Below, piece after piece: positions 16,711-24,877 of a stretch of 46,430 nucleotides of DNA. The translations under genes were made by a program, and so were the position numbers. Within the stretch, counting starts at the first letter, position 1, and the number at the start of each line of letters is the position of its first letter. The stretch spans positions 1-46,430 of the forward strand of contig JBEGQI010000324.1 in assembly GCA_041181065.1 (NCBI GenBank). Reading direction: 5' to 3'. Source of the DNA: DSYF01 sp041181065 (GTDB taxonomy: Bacteria > Verrucomicrobiota > Verrucomicrobiia > Limisphaerales > DSYF01). The notes under the pieces were generated by a model. The model made no database searches and was not told where the DNA came from. It saw only the letters and a program-made list of their open reading frames with translations.

Positions 16711-19152
16711 TTAATTCCTGGTTTGTAGCAGCTGACGTGAGTCGGCTCGAACTTCTGGCGGGCTTAAATGGAGCGGATTCACATCCGCTGCTACCGCGTG
16801 AATTTGCCTTAGCGCGGCGACAATTTGCCCAAGTGCAATGCCGCCGTCGTTGGTCGGCACGCGTTGATTCCAATACGGTTGAAACCCATCCGCCCGCAGT
16901 CGCGTCACTGTGCGCTCAAGCAGGTAGCGATTTTGAAAACACCCGCCGCTCAACGCCACCCGCTCGCAGCGAATCTGCTTGGCCACGGAGACGATGGACT
17001 CCGCCAACGCATTGTGAAACTTCGCGGAGATTTTCCCGACGGCCATGCCATCCGCCACGTCGCGGAGAATGCCCTGAATCATTTCGGACCAGTCCAGCAG
17101 CCATGATGCGTGACGAGTGATGAGTGGCACGCAGTAGCTTTCGCTCGTCTGGATTCCGTCGAGCGCAAATTCCAGTTCCATCGCCGCTTGACCTTCGAAG
17201 CGCATCTGTTGACGCAAGCCGGTAAGCGAGGTCACAACATCGAACAGTCGCCCGATGCTGCAACACCAAGGCGAATTTAGACCGCGCACGAGCATGGCTT
17301 TGAGCGTGGCGAGTTCCGCATCCTCAAACGCGGCAACCGGCTTGAGGTCTTTGTGAACAAACGCAGCTTCGCCGAGGAGTTCATGCAATAGACCAAGCGC
17401 GGCACGACGCGGCTCTTTCGCCGCCGCATCGCCGCCGGGAAGGCGGAACGGTCGCCAGTGCGTGACGCGCTCGACTGAAGCTTCGGTCACGTGGAAGAAT
17501 TCACCGCCCCAGATCGTGCCGTCCGTGCCGAGGCCCGTGCCATCCCACGCCACGCCGAGCGCGGGCAAGGCGACTTCATTTTCTGCGATGCAGGCCAGCG
17601 CGTGGGCGATGTGGTGTTGAACCGGAATGATGTCTCGGCGCTGCGGCTCGGACTTGGCAAGCTCGTTTGCCAACTGCGTCGAGAGATAATCCGGGTGCAA
17701 ATCTGCGGCGATGACGGTTGGCTTCACCGCATAGAGCTGCGGCAATTCATCCGCCACGCGACGGAAGGCACGATTCGCCTGTTCGGTTTCCAAATCGCCG
17801 ATGTGCTGGCTGAGGAAAACTTGTTCACCCACCGCCAGTGCGACGGAGTTTTTCAGGTGCGCGCCAAAGGCGAGAATGGGTTTAGGGTTGATCGTTGATG
17901 GTTGATGGCCCAATTCAACAGGCAACGGCGCGAAGCCGCGAGCGCGGCGCAAGACCATCTCGCGGTCCAGCATCACGCGCACAATCGAGTCATCCACGTG
18001 CCGGACGATGGGCCGGTTGTGAACGAGGAACGCATCGGCGATCCTGTGCAATCTTTCGAGCGCTTCGAACTCATCCGTGCAAATCGGCTCGTCACTGAGA
18101 TTGCCGCTGGTGGCGACGACGGGGAAACCGAGTTCGGCCATCAGCAGATGGTGCAATGGATTCGATGGCAGCATCACGCCGAGGTTGGGATTACTGGGAG
18201 CGATGGAATTGCTGATTGCCGATGGCCGATTACCAATTTTTCGGAGCAGCACGATGGGCGCTTCGGGCGAGCACAATAGTTGTTCTTCCAGCGTCGAGAC
18301 TTCGCAAATTTCTTTCAGGCTCGCGAGCGTCGGGAACATCAAGGCAAATGGTTTTTCCTCGCGATGCTTCCGTTCGCGCAGGCGGCTGACGGCGGCCTCG
18401 TTCCGTGCATCCGCGAACAGATGAAATCCGCCGATGCCCTTGACGGCGACGATTTGTCCGCACCGGATGAGGTGTGCCGCCGCCAGCAAAGCGTCGTTGC
18501 CTTGCGCGAGTGTGCGCGGCGGTTGGTCGGGAGTTGCGGATGTGTTGCCGGGCCAGAGTTCAAGTCGCGGGCCGCAGACGGGGCAGGCGTTAGGTTGCGC
18601 GTGGAAGCGGCGGTTGCTTGGATCGTTGTATTCCGCCTGACACCCGGGGCACATCTTGAAGCCGCGCATGGAGGTGTTCGCTCGGTCATACGGCAGCGCG
18701 TTGATGATGCTGAAGCGCGGGCCGCAATTCGTGCAATTGGTGAACGGATAGCGATGGCGGTGATTGGTTGGGTCAAAAATCTCCCGCAGACAGTCGGGAC
18801 ACGTGGCGATGTCCGGCAGCACGAGCGCCGTTTTGTTGCCACCCGCGTCGCTTTCACGGATCACAAAGCCGTCATAGCCCGCGGAATCTAGCCATGTGGC
18901 TTCACAGCATTGGATGAAGCTGCGGGGAGGTTTTTCAGAATTCAGGCGAGTCCGGAATTTCTCCAACTCAGCACGTCCGCCTTCGATTTCGATGGTGACG
19001 CCTTGCGGAGAATTGTTCACCCAGCCGACGAGGCCGAGTTCGTTGGCGAGCCTATAAACAAAGGGCCGGAAGCCGACACCTTGCACCGCGCCACGAACCA
19101 CGAGGCGCAGACGCTCGCGCTGATTCCGGAGGCTGGATGTCGTCGGGTTCAT
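16711..19152 (-). CDS. hypF: Carbamoyltransferase HypF
   Basis: Makes carbamoyl-AMP from carbamoyl phosphate and transfers the carbamoyl group to HypE for CN synthesis. I start at the ATG at 19152 (813 residues); the longer frame to 19287 runs through what looks like the divergent promoter region. Domain order is complete: acylphosphatase-like (LRLVVRGAVQGVGFRPFVYR, residues about 15-105), two paired zinc motifs CPDC...CTNC and CPGC...CPVC (about 120-200), the YrdC/Sua5-like domain (about 215-390), and the Kae1-like C-terminal half with the metal-binding VQHHIAHALAC motif. It leads the minus-strand operon hypF-hypC-hypD-hypE and diverges from hypA. Confidence 0.96.
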   Translation of the reverse strand: MNPTTSSLRNQRERLRLVVRGAVQGVGFRPFVYRLANELGLVGWVNNSPQGVTIEIEGGRAELEKFRTRLNSEKPPRSFIQCCEATWLDSAGYDGFVIRESDAGGNKTALVLPDIATCPDCLREIFDPTNHRHRYPFTNCTNCGPRFSIINALPYDRANTSMRGFKMCPGCQAEYNDPSNRRFHAQPNACPVCGPRLELWPGNTSATPDQPPRTLAQGNDALLAAAHLIRCGQIVAVKGIGGFHLFADARNEAAVSRLRERKHREEKPFALMFPTLASLKEICEVSTLEEQLLCSPEAPIVLLRKIGNRPSAISNSIAPSNPNLGVMLPSNPLHHLLMAELGFPVVATSGNLSDEPICTDEFEALERLHRIADAFLVHNRPIVRHVDDSIVRVMLDREMVLRRARGFAPLPVELGHQPSTINPKPILAFGAHLKNSVALAVGEQVFLSQHIGDLETEQANRAFRRVADELPQLYAVKPTVIAADLHPDYLSTQLANELAKSEPQRRDIIPVQHHIAHALACIAENEVALPALGVAWDGTGLGTDGTIWGGEFFHVTEASVERVTHWRPFRLPGGDAAAKEPRRAALGLLHELLGEAAFVHKDLKPVAAFEDAELATLKAMLVRGLNSPWCCSIGRLFDVVTSLTGLRQQMRFEGQAAMELEFALDGIQTSESYCVPLITRHASWLLDWSEMIQGILRDVADGMAVGKISAKFHNALAESIVSVAKQIRCERVALSGGCFQNRYLLERTVTRLRADGFQPYWNQRVPTNDGGIALGQIVAALRQIHAVAADVNPLHLSPPEVRADSRQLLQTRN

Positions 19153-19224
19153 GGTCGCAACGATTACGCTTCGACTCTTAACGTCTTCACCATGCGCTGA
19201 AAACCCTCGGCTGACTTTCCGGGA

Positions 19225-19278
19225 ATTGGCAATAGTTGGCCAATAATTGTCAAAGGAGGGAAAGCATGGTTGGCCAAC
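19225..19278. promoter_or_regulatory. Repeated TTGGC/TTGGCCAA palindromes between hypF and hypA (possible operator)
   Basis: Within the 152-base divergent gap three related boxes occur: TTGGCAAT from 19226, GTTGGCCAAT at 19235-19244 and GTTGGCCAAC at 19269-19278. The last is a perfect 10-base palindrome. Centre-to-centre distance between the two full boxes is 34 bases, about three DNA turns, and the first box lies about one turn from the second. The spacing and the divergent location suggest a dimeric regulator controlling both hyp operons. No regulator gene is adjacent, and the identity of the protein is unknown. Confidence 0.35.
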
Positions 19279-19304
19279 TGCGCGCAAGGTGAGATCGAAC
19301 TCGA

Positions 19305-19649
19305 ATGCACGAAGTCGCGATCATGACGGAAGCGGTGCGGATGGCTTCGGAGTCGGCGCAAGCCGCGGGCGCGAAGCGAATCGCCGTGCTGCGATTGCGC
19401 ATCGGCGCTTTGAGTGGCGTCGTGCCAGACGCGATGCAATTTGCGTGGGACGTGGTGCGACGGGACACGATGCTCGCCGAAGCGCGGCTGGAGATTGAAG
19501 TGGTCGTGCCGGTGTGCTGGTGCGCGACGTGCCAGGCGGAATTCGAAGCCTCGGAGTTTTTGAGTGAATGCCCGCGTTGCCATGACTTGAGCGGCGATCT
19601 GCGACGCGGGCGCGAGTTGGAAATCGCCGGGATTGAGGTTGCGGCATGA
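19305..19649 (+). CDS. hypA: Hydrogenase nickel incorporation protein HypA
   Basis: Nickel metallochaperone that works with HypB to load Ni into the hydrogenase large subunit. The 114-residue sequence begins MHE, giving the nickel-binding H2. It has the VAIMTEAVRMASESAQ helix, the LRLRIGALSGVVPDAMQFAWD strand-helix core, and a zinc site from C71/C73/C76 (CWCATC) and C89/C92 (CPRC). The stop codon overlaps an ATGA that opens a small ORF filling the gap to hypB. Divergent from hypF. Confidence 0.95.
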   Translation: MHEVAIMTEAVRMASESAQAAGAKRIAVLRLRIGALSGVVPDAMQFAWDVVRRDTMLAEARLEIEVVVPVCWCATCQAEFEASEFLSECPRCHDLSGDLRRGRELEIAGIEVAA

Positions 19650-19867
19650 ATTTTCACGGATGTTTTGAGGCCAACGGCCGGTCGCACCAGCGAATCGGTC
19701 CGGGCGGAATGGTGACGACGATAGGGCTTGAAGGTGCCAAGCTTACGGTCGCGTGGACTCAGCCCACGGTGGCAAATTCTAGCGGGGCGTCAGTTGTGTT
19801 TTGTTGGGGGCAGCGGTTGGCGGGCTGCTTTGTTTTCTACAAAAACTCAAACTTGGAGACTCGTTGA
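19646..19867 (+). CDS. Possible small ORF linking hypA and hypB
   Basis: A 73-codon frame opens at an ATGA that overlaps the hypA stop and closes at TGA 1 base before the hypB ATG, so it spans the whole unusually long gap (219 bases) between two genes that normally abut. The predicted peptide has mixed character, with a slightly hydrophobic second half (GASVVFCWGQRLAGCFVFY). I recognise no domain, and no strong ribosome site other than the coupled overlap is visible. A chance open frame is quite possible at this length. If real, it would be translationally coupled to both neighbours. Confidence 0.25.
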   Translation: MNFHGCFEANGRSHQRIGPGGMVTTIGLEGAKLTVAWTQPTVANSSGASVVFCWGQRLAGCFVFYKNSNLETR

Positions 19868-19868
19868 T

Positions 19869-20648
19869 ATGTGCAAAGAATGCGGCTGCGGACTGGGTGG
19901 CGGCGATGTGCGCATCGGCGGGCACGCGCACAGCCATGATCATGATCATCACCACGCGCACGGCCACCAGCACCGCGCCCATGAGCATGCAAATGCGCCG
20001 TTCAAACTGGATTTGAACCGCTCGTTGATGGAGAAAAATGACCGGCTGGCGGAGCGGAATCGTGGCTTCTTCAGGGCGAAGCAACTACTCGTGCTGAACG
20101 TGGTTTCGTCGCCGGGCTCAGGCAAAACAACGTTCATCCGCGAAACGGCGGCGCGCTTAAAAGGCAAGTTGCGCGTGGGAGTTATTGTCGGCGATCTGGC
20201 TACGGACAACGACGCGGCCAGACTGCGCGAGGTTGGAATTCCAGTTGTGCAGATCACCACGGGCACGGTTTGTCATCTGGATGCGGAGATGGTTTCCAAG
20301 GCGGCCGCGCAACTCGACCTCGACAAACTGGATGTGCTGGTGATCGAAAACGTTGGCAATCTCGTCTGCCCGGCGGACTATGATCTCGGCGAGGAGGTGC
20401 GCGTGGTGCTCTTGTCCACGACCGAGGGGGAGGACAAGCCGCTCAAGTATCCGCCAATGTTTCACTCGGCGCAGGTGGCGATCATCACGAAGCGCGACAT
20501 CGGAGCGCTCCTTGGTTTCAATCGTGAGCAGGCTCTGGCCAATCTCAAACGTGTCAGCCACCACGCGGAGATTTTCGAGTTATCGTCGAAGACCGGCGAA
20601 GGGATGCAGGCGTGGTTGGACTTTTTGTTGAAGCGTTGTCCTCGGTGA
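19869..20648 (+). CDS. hypB: Hydrogenase nickel incorporation GTPase HypB
   Basis: GTPase that stores and inserts nickel during [NiFe] hydrogenase maturation. I start at the ATG at 19869 (259 residues) because the protein then begins MCKECGCG, the high-affinity nickel motif; a GGAG about 10 bases upstream supports it. A histidine-rich stretch (HAHSHDHDHHHAHGHQH, about residues 19-35) follows and should bind additional nickel. The GTPase core shows the P-loop SSPGSGKTT, GDLATDNDA, TGTVCHLDA and the ENVGNLVCP metal/G3 region, then TKRDIG near the nucleotide-base-binding site. An upstream in-frame start at 19728 lacks family sequence and is rejected. It is 143 bases from hyaA. Confidence 0.96.
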   Translation: MCKECGCGLGGGDVRIGGHAHSHDHDHHHAHGHQHRAHEHANAPFKLDLNRSLMEKNDRLAERNRGFFRAKQLLVLNVVSSPGSGKTTFIRETAARLKGKLRVGVIVGDLATDNDAARLREVGIPVVQITTGTVCHLDAEMVSKAAAQLDLDKLDVLVIENVGNLVCPADYDLGEEVRVVLLSTTEGEDKPLKYPPMFHSAQVAIITKRDIGALLGFNREQALANLKRVSHHAEIFELSSKTGEGMQAWLDFLLKRCPR

Positions 20649-20746
20649 GGCGTGGTTTTGCTTTACCGTCACTTACCGGATGTGGACCGGATATGGCAAT
20701 AAACGTCCACTCTTCGGCAAGATTTGTGAAGCAGGCTTGCAGCGGA

Positions 20747-20765
20747 CGATGACATCGTGTCATCG
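20747..20765. promoter_or_regulatory. Inverted repeat upstream of hyaA (possible operator)
   Basis: A perfect inverted repeat with 8-base arms CGATGACA and TGTCATCG around a 3-base spacer lies 26 bases before the hyaA start. It cannot be an intrinsic terminator of hypB because no T-run follows. The half-site GACA/TGTC recurs in the palindrome upstream of hoxE (30464-30475), which suggests that one regulator may read both hydrogenase promoters. Inferred only. Confidence 0.35.
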
Positions 20766-20791
20766 CAATCCAAATATCTACCCATCCCACT

Positions 20792-21922
20792 ATGGACACT
20801 GCCACTCGTCCGACCATTTGGGAGCATGCCCAATCCAAGGGCGTTTCACGTCGCGACTTCCTTAGCGCGTGTGCTTGGATGACCGCGATGCTCGGTCTGC
20901 CCGCAACCGCTATCTCTGAAGTCACCAAGGCGCTTGAAACGAAACCACGCCTGCCTGTCATCTGGTTTCACTTCCAGGAATGCACGTGTTGTTCCGAGTC
21001 GTTCATCCGCTCCTCGCATCCGGGCGTGGCGGATATCGTGCTCGACAAGATTTCGCTCGATTACACCGAGACGTTGCAGGCCGCAGCTGGTCAGCAGGCA
21101 GAAGAGGCGTTGCACGAGACGATGACGAAATACAAAGGCCAGTATCTTATGCTGGTCGAAGGCTCAATCCCGACGGCGAACGACGGCGTGTATTGTTGCA
21201 TTGGCGGGCGCACTGCGCTGGACATCGTGCAAGAGGCGGCGGCGGGCGCGAAGGCTGTCGTGGCGTGGGGCAGTTGCGCGTGCAATGGCTGCGTGCAGGC
21301 GGCAAAACCGAACCCAACGCACGCGACCCCGTTGCACAAAATCATTTCTGGCGTGCCGATTATCAAAGTGCCCGGATGCCCGCCCATCGCGGAAGTCATG
21401 ACTGGCACGATCGTTCACTTGCTCGCGTTCGATCGCATCCCGCAACTCGACGGGCTCGGCCGGCCGAAGGCGTTTTATTCGCGGCGCGTGCATGACACCT
21501 GCTATCGCCGGCCGAATTACGACGCGGGCTTGTTCGTGAATTCCTTCGACGACGAGAACGCCAAGCGCGGCTATTGCCTCTACAAAGTCGGCTGCCGTGG
21601 CCCGGTGACTTACAACGCCTGCGGCGTGATGCGCTGGAACGGCGGCGTGAGTTTCCCGATCCAATCCGGCCACGGCTGCATCGGTTGCAGCGAAGCGAAC
21701 TTCTGGGATAACGGCCCGTTCTATCATCACCTGCCGTCGTTCCCGGGCTTCGGCATCGAGACCACGGCGGACAAGATCGGTCTGGCGGTCGGCGCGGCAA
21801 CGGCGGTGGGCATCACGGCGCACGCGGTGGTGACGAACATCCGCAAACGGCATCTCATCAAAGAAGAACTCAAATCCGCTGAAGACGTGAAGGACGGCCG
21901 CGCGGAACAAGGCGGCGAATAA
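20792..21922 (+). CDS. hyaA: [NiFe] hydrogenase small subunit, group 1 membrane-bound (HyaA/HoxK-like)
   Basis: Electron-transfer subunit of a periplasm-facing uptake hydrogenase. The 376-residue precursor carries a Tat motif SRRDFL at residues 19-24, so it is exported folded with the large subunit. The proximal-cluster motif ECTCCSES (C64, C66, C67) together with C162, C167 and C196 gives the six-cysteine pattern of the [4Fe-3S] cluster in O2-tolerant group 1d enzymes. An additional C164 (GSCACNGC) sits where a serine is usual. Medial and distal cluster cysteines follow (DTCYRR, YCLYKVGCRGP, YNACG, GCIGCSE). A hydrophobic C-terminal segment (IGLAVGAATAVGITAHAVV) is the membrane anchor. First gene of hyaABCD. 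Confidence 0.95.
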   Translation: MDTATRPTIWEHAQSKGVSRRDFLSACAWMTAMLGLPATAISEVTKALETKPRLPVIWFHFQECTCCSESFIRSSHPGVADIVLDKISLDYTETLQAAAGQQAEEALHETMTKYKGQYLMLVEGSIPTANDGVYCCIGGRTALDIVQEAAAGAKAVVAWGSCACNGCVQAAKPNPTHATPLHKIISGVPIIKVPGCPPIAEVMTGTIVHLLAFDRIPQLDGLGRPKAFYSRRVHDTCYRRPNYDAGLFVNSFDDENAKRGYCLYKVGCRGPVTYNACGVMRWNGGVSFPIQSGHGCIGCSEANFWDNGPFYHHLPSFPGFGIETTADKIGLAVGAATAVGITAHAVVTNIRKRHLIKEELKSAEDVKDGRAEQGGE

Positions 21923-21934
21923 CGAGGAACACCT

Positions 21935-23659
21935 ATGGCTTCCAAACGAATTGTCATTGATCCGGTCACGCGCATCGAAGGCCATCTGCGCGTCGAAATC
22001 GAAGTGAAGGACGGCAAAATCGCCGATGCGTTCAGCTCCGGCACGATGGTGCGCGGGCTGGAGATCATCCTGCGCGGTCGCGACCCGCGGGACGCGTGGG
22101 CGTTCGCCGAACGCACTTGCGGCGTGTGCACCACGGTTCATGCGCTGGCATCCGTCCGTTCCGTCGAGGATGCGCTGGGCATCGTGATTCCGCCGAATGC
22201 GGAACTTGTCCGCAACCTGATGTTCTGCGCGCAATACATGCAGGACCACTTGGTGCATTTCTACCATCTGCACGCGCTGGATTGGGTGGACATCGTCAGC
22301 GCGCTCAAGGCGGACCCGGCGAAGACGTCGGAAATCGCCCGCAGTATTTCCAACTGGCCGAAGAGCTCGCCGAATTATTTTGCCGAGGTGCAGAAGCGCA
22401 TTAGCAACTTCGTCGCGAGCGGCCAGCTCGGGATTTTTGCCAAGGGCTATTGGGGCCACCCGGCGATGAAGCTTCCGCCGGAGGTGAATCTCATCGGCGT
22501 CACGCACTATCTCGAAGCGCTCGAATGGCAGAAGGAAATCGTCAAGGTCCACACAATCTTCGGCGGCAAGAATCCGCATCCGAATTATCTCGTCGGCGGC
22601 GCGCCGTGCTCGCTGAACATCGACGAAGCCAACGCCATCAACGCCGAGCGGCTGGCGTATGTCGGCAAGCTGCTCGAAGAGGCGAAGACGTTCGTTGAGC
22701 AAGTTTACATTCCCGACCTCCTGGCGGTGGCGCCGTATTACACCGACTGGGCGGGCATCGGTGGCGGGCTGGAAAATTATCTTTGCTACGGCGATTTGCC
22801 GAAGAACGGCTTTGGTGATCCGAGCAAATTCAAGTTCGCCCGCGGCGCGATCCTCGGTCGCGACCTCAGCAAGGTTTACGACGTCGATGGCCACGATCCG
22901 CGCCAGGTGCAGGAATCCATCTCGCACTCGTGGTATGAATATTCCGATGGTGACCAGGCCGCGCGGCACCCGTGGGATGGCGAAACGAAATTCAATTACA
23001 CCGGGCCGAAGCCGCCCTACGACCAGCTCAACGTCGAGGGCAAATATTCCTGGCTCAAGACGCCGCGCTGGAACGGGCACGCGATGGAAGTCGGCCCGCT
23101 GGCGCGCATGCTGGTAGGTTACGCGTCCGGGCGCGCAGACGTGAAGGAAGTTGTAGATTCGACGCTCAAAAAGCTTGGCGTGCCGGTGACGGCGTTGTTC
23201 TCCACTCTCGGTCGCACGGCGGCGCGCGGCTTGGAAACAATCCTCATCGCGGGTTGGGCGAAGGAGTTCTACGGCGACCTGCTGGCGAACATCAAGAATG
23301 GCGACACCCGCATGTTCAACGGCGAGAAGTGGGAGCCGGCCACGTGGCCCAAGAAGGCGCGCGGCGTCGGTTTGACCGAAGCGCCGCGCGGAGCTTTGGC
23401 ACATTGGATCGTGATTGAGGACGAGAAGATCGCGAATTACCAGCTCGTCGTGCCCTCGACGTGGAACGCGTCGCCGCGTGACGCCAAGGGACAGCGTTCG
23501 GCGTATGAAGCATCGTTGATCGGCACACCAATCGCCGATCCGGAGAAGCCGCTCGAAGTGTTGCGCACGATCCATTCGTTTGATCCGTGCCTTGCCTGCG
23601 CCGTGCATTTGTATGATCCGCACGGCAAAACTTTGAACCGCGTCACCATCGGCGGATAG
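21935..23659 (+). CDS. hyaB: [NiFe] hydrogenase large subunit, group 1 (HyaB/HoxG-like)
   Basis: Holds the Ni-Fe(CN)2CO site that splits H2. The 574-residue precursor begins KRIVIDPVTRIEGH and has the first cysteine pair in RTCGVCTTVHALAS (C62, C65) and the second in DPCLACAVH (C552, C555). The 16-residue tail after H558 is the extension removed by the HyaD protease once nickel is inserted. Residues between (WGHPAMKLPPEVNLI, GGKNPHPNYLVGG, EVGPLARM) are diagnostic of the group 1 family. GAGGA upstream supports the start. It lies 12 bases after hyaA and 8 before hyaC, so the structural genes form one operon. Confidence 0.97.
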   Translation: MASKRIVIDPVTRIEGHLRVEIEVKDGKIADAFSSGTMVRGLEIILRGRDPRDAWAFAERTCGVCTTVHALASVRSVEDALGIVIPPNAELVRNLMFCAQYMQDHLVHFYHLHALDWVDIVSALKADPAKTSEIARSISNWPKSSPNYFAEVQKRISNFVASGQLGIFAKGYWGHPAMKLPPEVNLIGVTHYLEALEWQKEIVKVHTIFGGKNPHPNYLVGGAPCSLNIDEANAINAERLAYVGKLLEEAKTFVEQVYIPDLLAVAPYYTDWAGIGGGLENYLCYGDLPKNGFGDPSKFKFARGAILGRDLSKVYDVDGHDPRQVQESISHSWYEYSDGDQAARHPWDGETKFNYTGPKPPYDQLNVEGKYSWLKTPRWNGHAMEVGPLARMLVGYASGRADVKEVVDSTLKKLGVPVTALFSTLGRTAARGLETILIAGWAKEFYGDLLANIKNGDTRMFNGEKWEPATWPKKARGVGLTEAPRGALAHWIVIEDEKIANYQLVVPSTWNASPRDAKGQRSAYEASLIGTPIADPEKPLEVLRTIHSFDPCLACAVHLYDPHGKTLNRVTIGG

Positions 23660-23667
23660 GAGGCCCT

Positions 23668-24369
23668 ATGCAAAAAGCCTCGCTTAATCGCGTTTACGTC
23701 TGGGAAATCCCGGTGCGCCTTTACCACTGGCTCAACGCGCTGTGCATCGTGGTGCTGTGCATCACCGGCTATCTCATCGGCCAGCCGCTGGCCATTCAGC
23801 GCGCGTCCGAAGCGTCGTTCTCGTATTGGTTCGGCTGCGTGCGTTTCATCCACTTCGTCGCGGCATATGTGTTCTTCTTCAACTTCGCATTCCGTATCTA
23901 CTGGGGCTTCGTCGGCAACAAATACGCGAGCTGGAAGAACTTCATCATCTATCGCAAGAAACAGGTGAAGGAGATCAAGGACGTGCTCGCGGTGGACATC
24001 CTCCAGGCCGAGAACAAACCCATCGAAACCATCGGGCACAACGCCATGGCGGGCTTCACATATTTCCTGACCTTCCTCGCGTTCCTGTTCCAATGTGTGA
24101 CCGGTTTCGGCCTCTACGCCGCGATGAGCAAATCATGGTTCGTGCAACTCTTCGCGTGGATCGTGCCGTTGATGGGCGGCGATTTTGCGGTGCGCCAGTG
24201 GCATCACGTGTTCATGTGGTTCTTCATCCTGTTCTCGATGGTGCATGTGTATCTCGTGTTCTACCACGACTACGTTGAAGGTCGTGGCGAAATCTCCTCG
24301 ATGGGCGGCGGCTGGAAGTTCATCGACAAGGAGCATCACGCGGCGCAGAAAACCGACGCGGCGAAGTGA
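23668..24369 (+). CDS. hyaC: Hydrogenase b-type cytochrome subunit (HyaC/HoxZ-like)
   Basis: Diheme membrane subunit that passes electrons from HyaA to the quinone pool. Four transmembrane segments are visible in 233 residues (about 20-42, 60-85, 130-152 and 180-203). Histidines that can ligate heme occur in LYHWLN, RFIHF, QWHHVFMW and VHVYLVFYHDY. The family opening VYVWEIPVRLYHWLNA and the late FYHDYVEGRGEISSMGGGWKFI motif are present. A strong TAGGAGG ribosome site precedes the ATG. Its presence shows that this hydrogenase is respiratory rather than soluble. Confidence 0.95.
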   Translation: MQKASLNRVYVWEIPVRLYHWLNALCIVVLCITGYLIGQPLAIQRASEASFSYWFGCVRFIHFVAAYVFFFNFAFRIYWGFVGNKYASWKNFIIYRKKQVKEIKDVLAVDILQAENKPIETIGHNAMAGFTYFLTFLAFLFQCVTGFGLYAAMSKSWFVQLFAWIVPLMGGDFAVRQWHHVFMWFFILFSMVHVYLVFYHDYVEGRGEISSMGGGWKFIDKEHHAAQKTDAAK

Positions 24370-24383
24370 ACTCGTAATCAAAG

Positions 24384-24866
24384 ATGTATTCCGAAAACGA
24401 TCAACGTCCGTTGGTTCTTGGCGTGGGTAATCTTCTGCTCGGCGACGAAGGCGTCGGCGTGGCGGTTATCACGCGACTTGAGGCAGCTGGACTAAGCGCT
24501 CAAGCCGACTTGGTGGATGGCGGCACGAGCGGATTCCATCTGCTCGGACTTTTTCGCGGTCGCACGCACATCGTGCTGATCGATGCCGCCGCCGACGGTA
24601 AAGCGCCTGGAACGGTGTCGTTGATCCGCCCGCAGTTTGCGAGCGACTTCCCGCCTACGCTAACGGCTCACGACATCGGTTTGAAGGATTTGATCGAGTC
24701 GGCGGCATTGCTGGGAGATTTGCCGCGTGTGGATTTGATTACCATTTCCATCGCTGAATTGAATCCGATGTCGATGGAACTTTCCGCACCTGTCGCGGCA
24801 GCTTTGCCACAGGTTCAGAAACTCGTAGAATCTTGCCTTGCCAGCGACGTGGCGGCGGTGGTTTAA
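24384..24866 (+). CDS. hyaD: Hydrogenase maturation protease for the group 1 enzyme (HyaD/HoxM type)
   Basis: Clips the C-terminal extension of HyaB after nickel insertion, which lets the active site close. The 160-residue sequence has LVLGVGNLLLGDEGVGV with the metal-binding E22, a second ligand D67 in VLIDAAADG and H96 in TAHDIGLKDL, matching the three-residue Ni-sensing site of HybD. It is 14 bases downstream of hyaC. The stop codon lies only 11 bases from that of the convergent hoxW, and no hairpin terminator fits between them, so the two transcripts must overlap or end elsewhere. This protein is expected to act on HyaB rather than HoxH because of operon position. Confidence 0.93.
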   Translation: MYSENDQRPLVLGVGNLLLGDEGVGVAVITRLEAAGLSAQADLVDGGTSGFHLLGLFRGRTHIVLIDAAADGKAPGTVSLIRPQFASDFPPTLTAHDIGLKDLIESAALLGDLPRVDLITISIAELNPMSMELSAPVAAALPQVQKLVESCLASDVAAVV

Positions 24867-24877
24867 CAGTTGCGGCT

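Noticed and set aside
19153..19287. N-terminal extension of HypF to 19287
   Set aside because: The extra 45 residues do not resemble HypF and cover the divergent regulatory boxes; the acylphosphatase domain begins right after the ATG at 19152.
20649..20791. Intrinsic terminator after hypB
   Set aside because: The inverted repeat at 20747-20765 has no following T-run and lies close to the hyaA start, so an operator is more likely.
20649..20791. Sigma-54 promoter upstream of hyaA
   Set aside because: TGGCA is present near 20693 but no TGC element at the required spacing follows, so the -24/-12 pattern is not met.
21164..23623. 819-residue open frame on the minus strand
   Set aside because: It lies antisense to hyaA and hyaB, both clearly real; its product is low-complexity and Arg/His-rich, as expected for the complement of GC-rich coding DNA.
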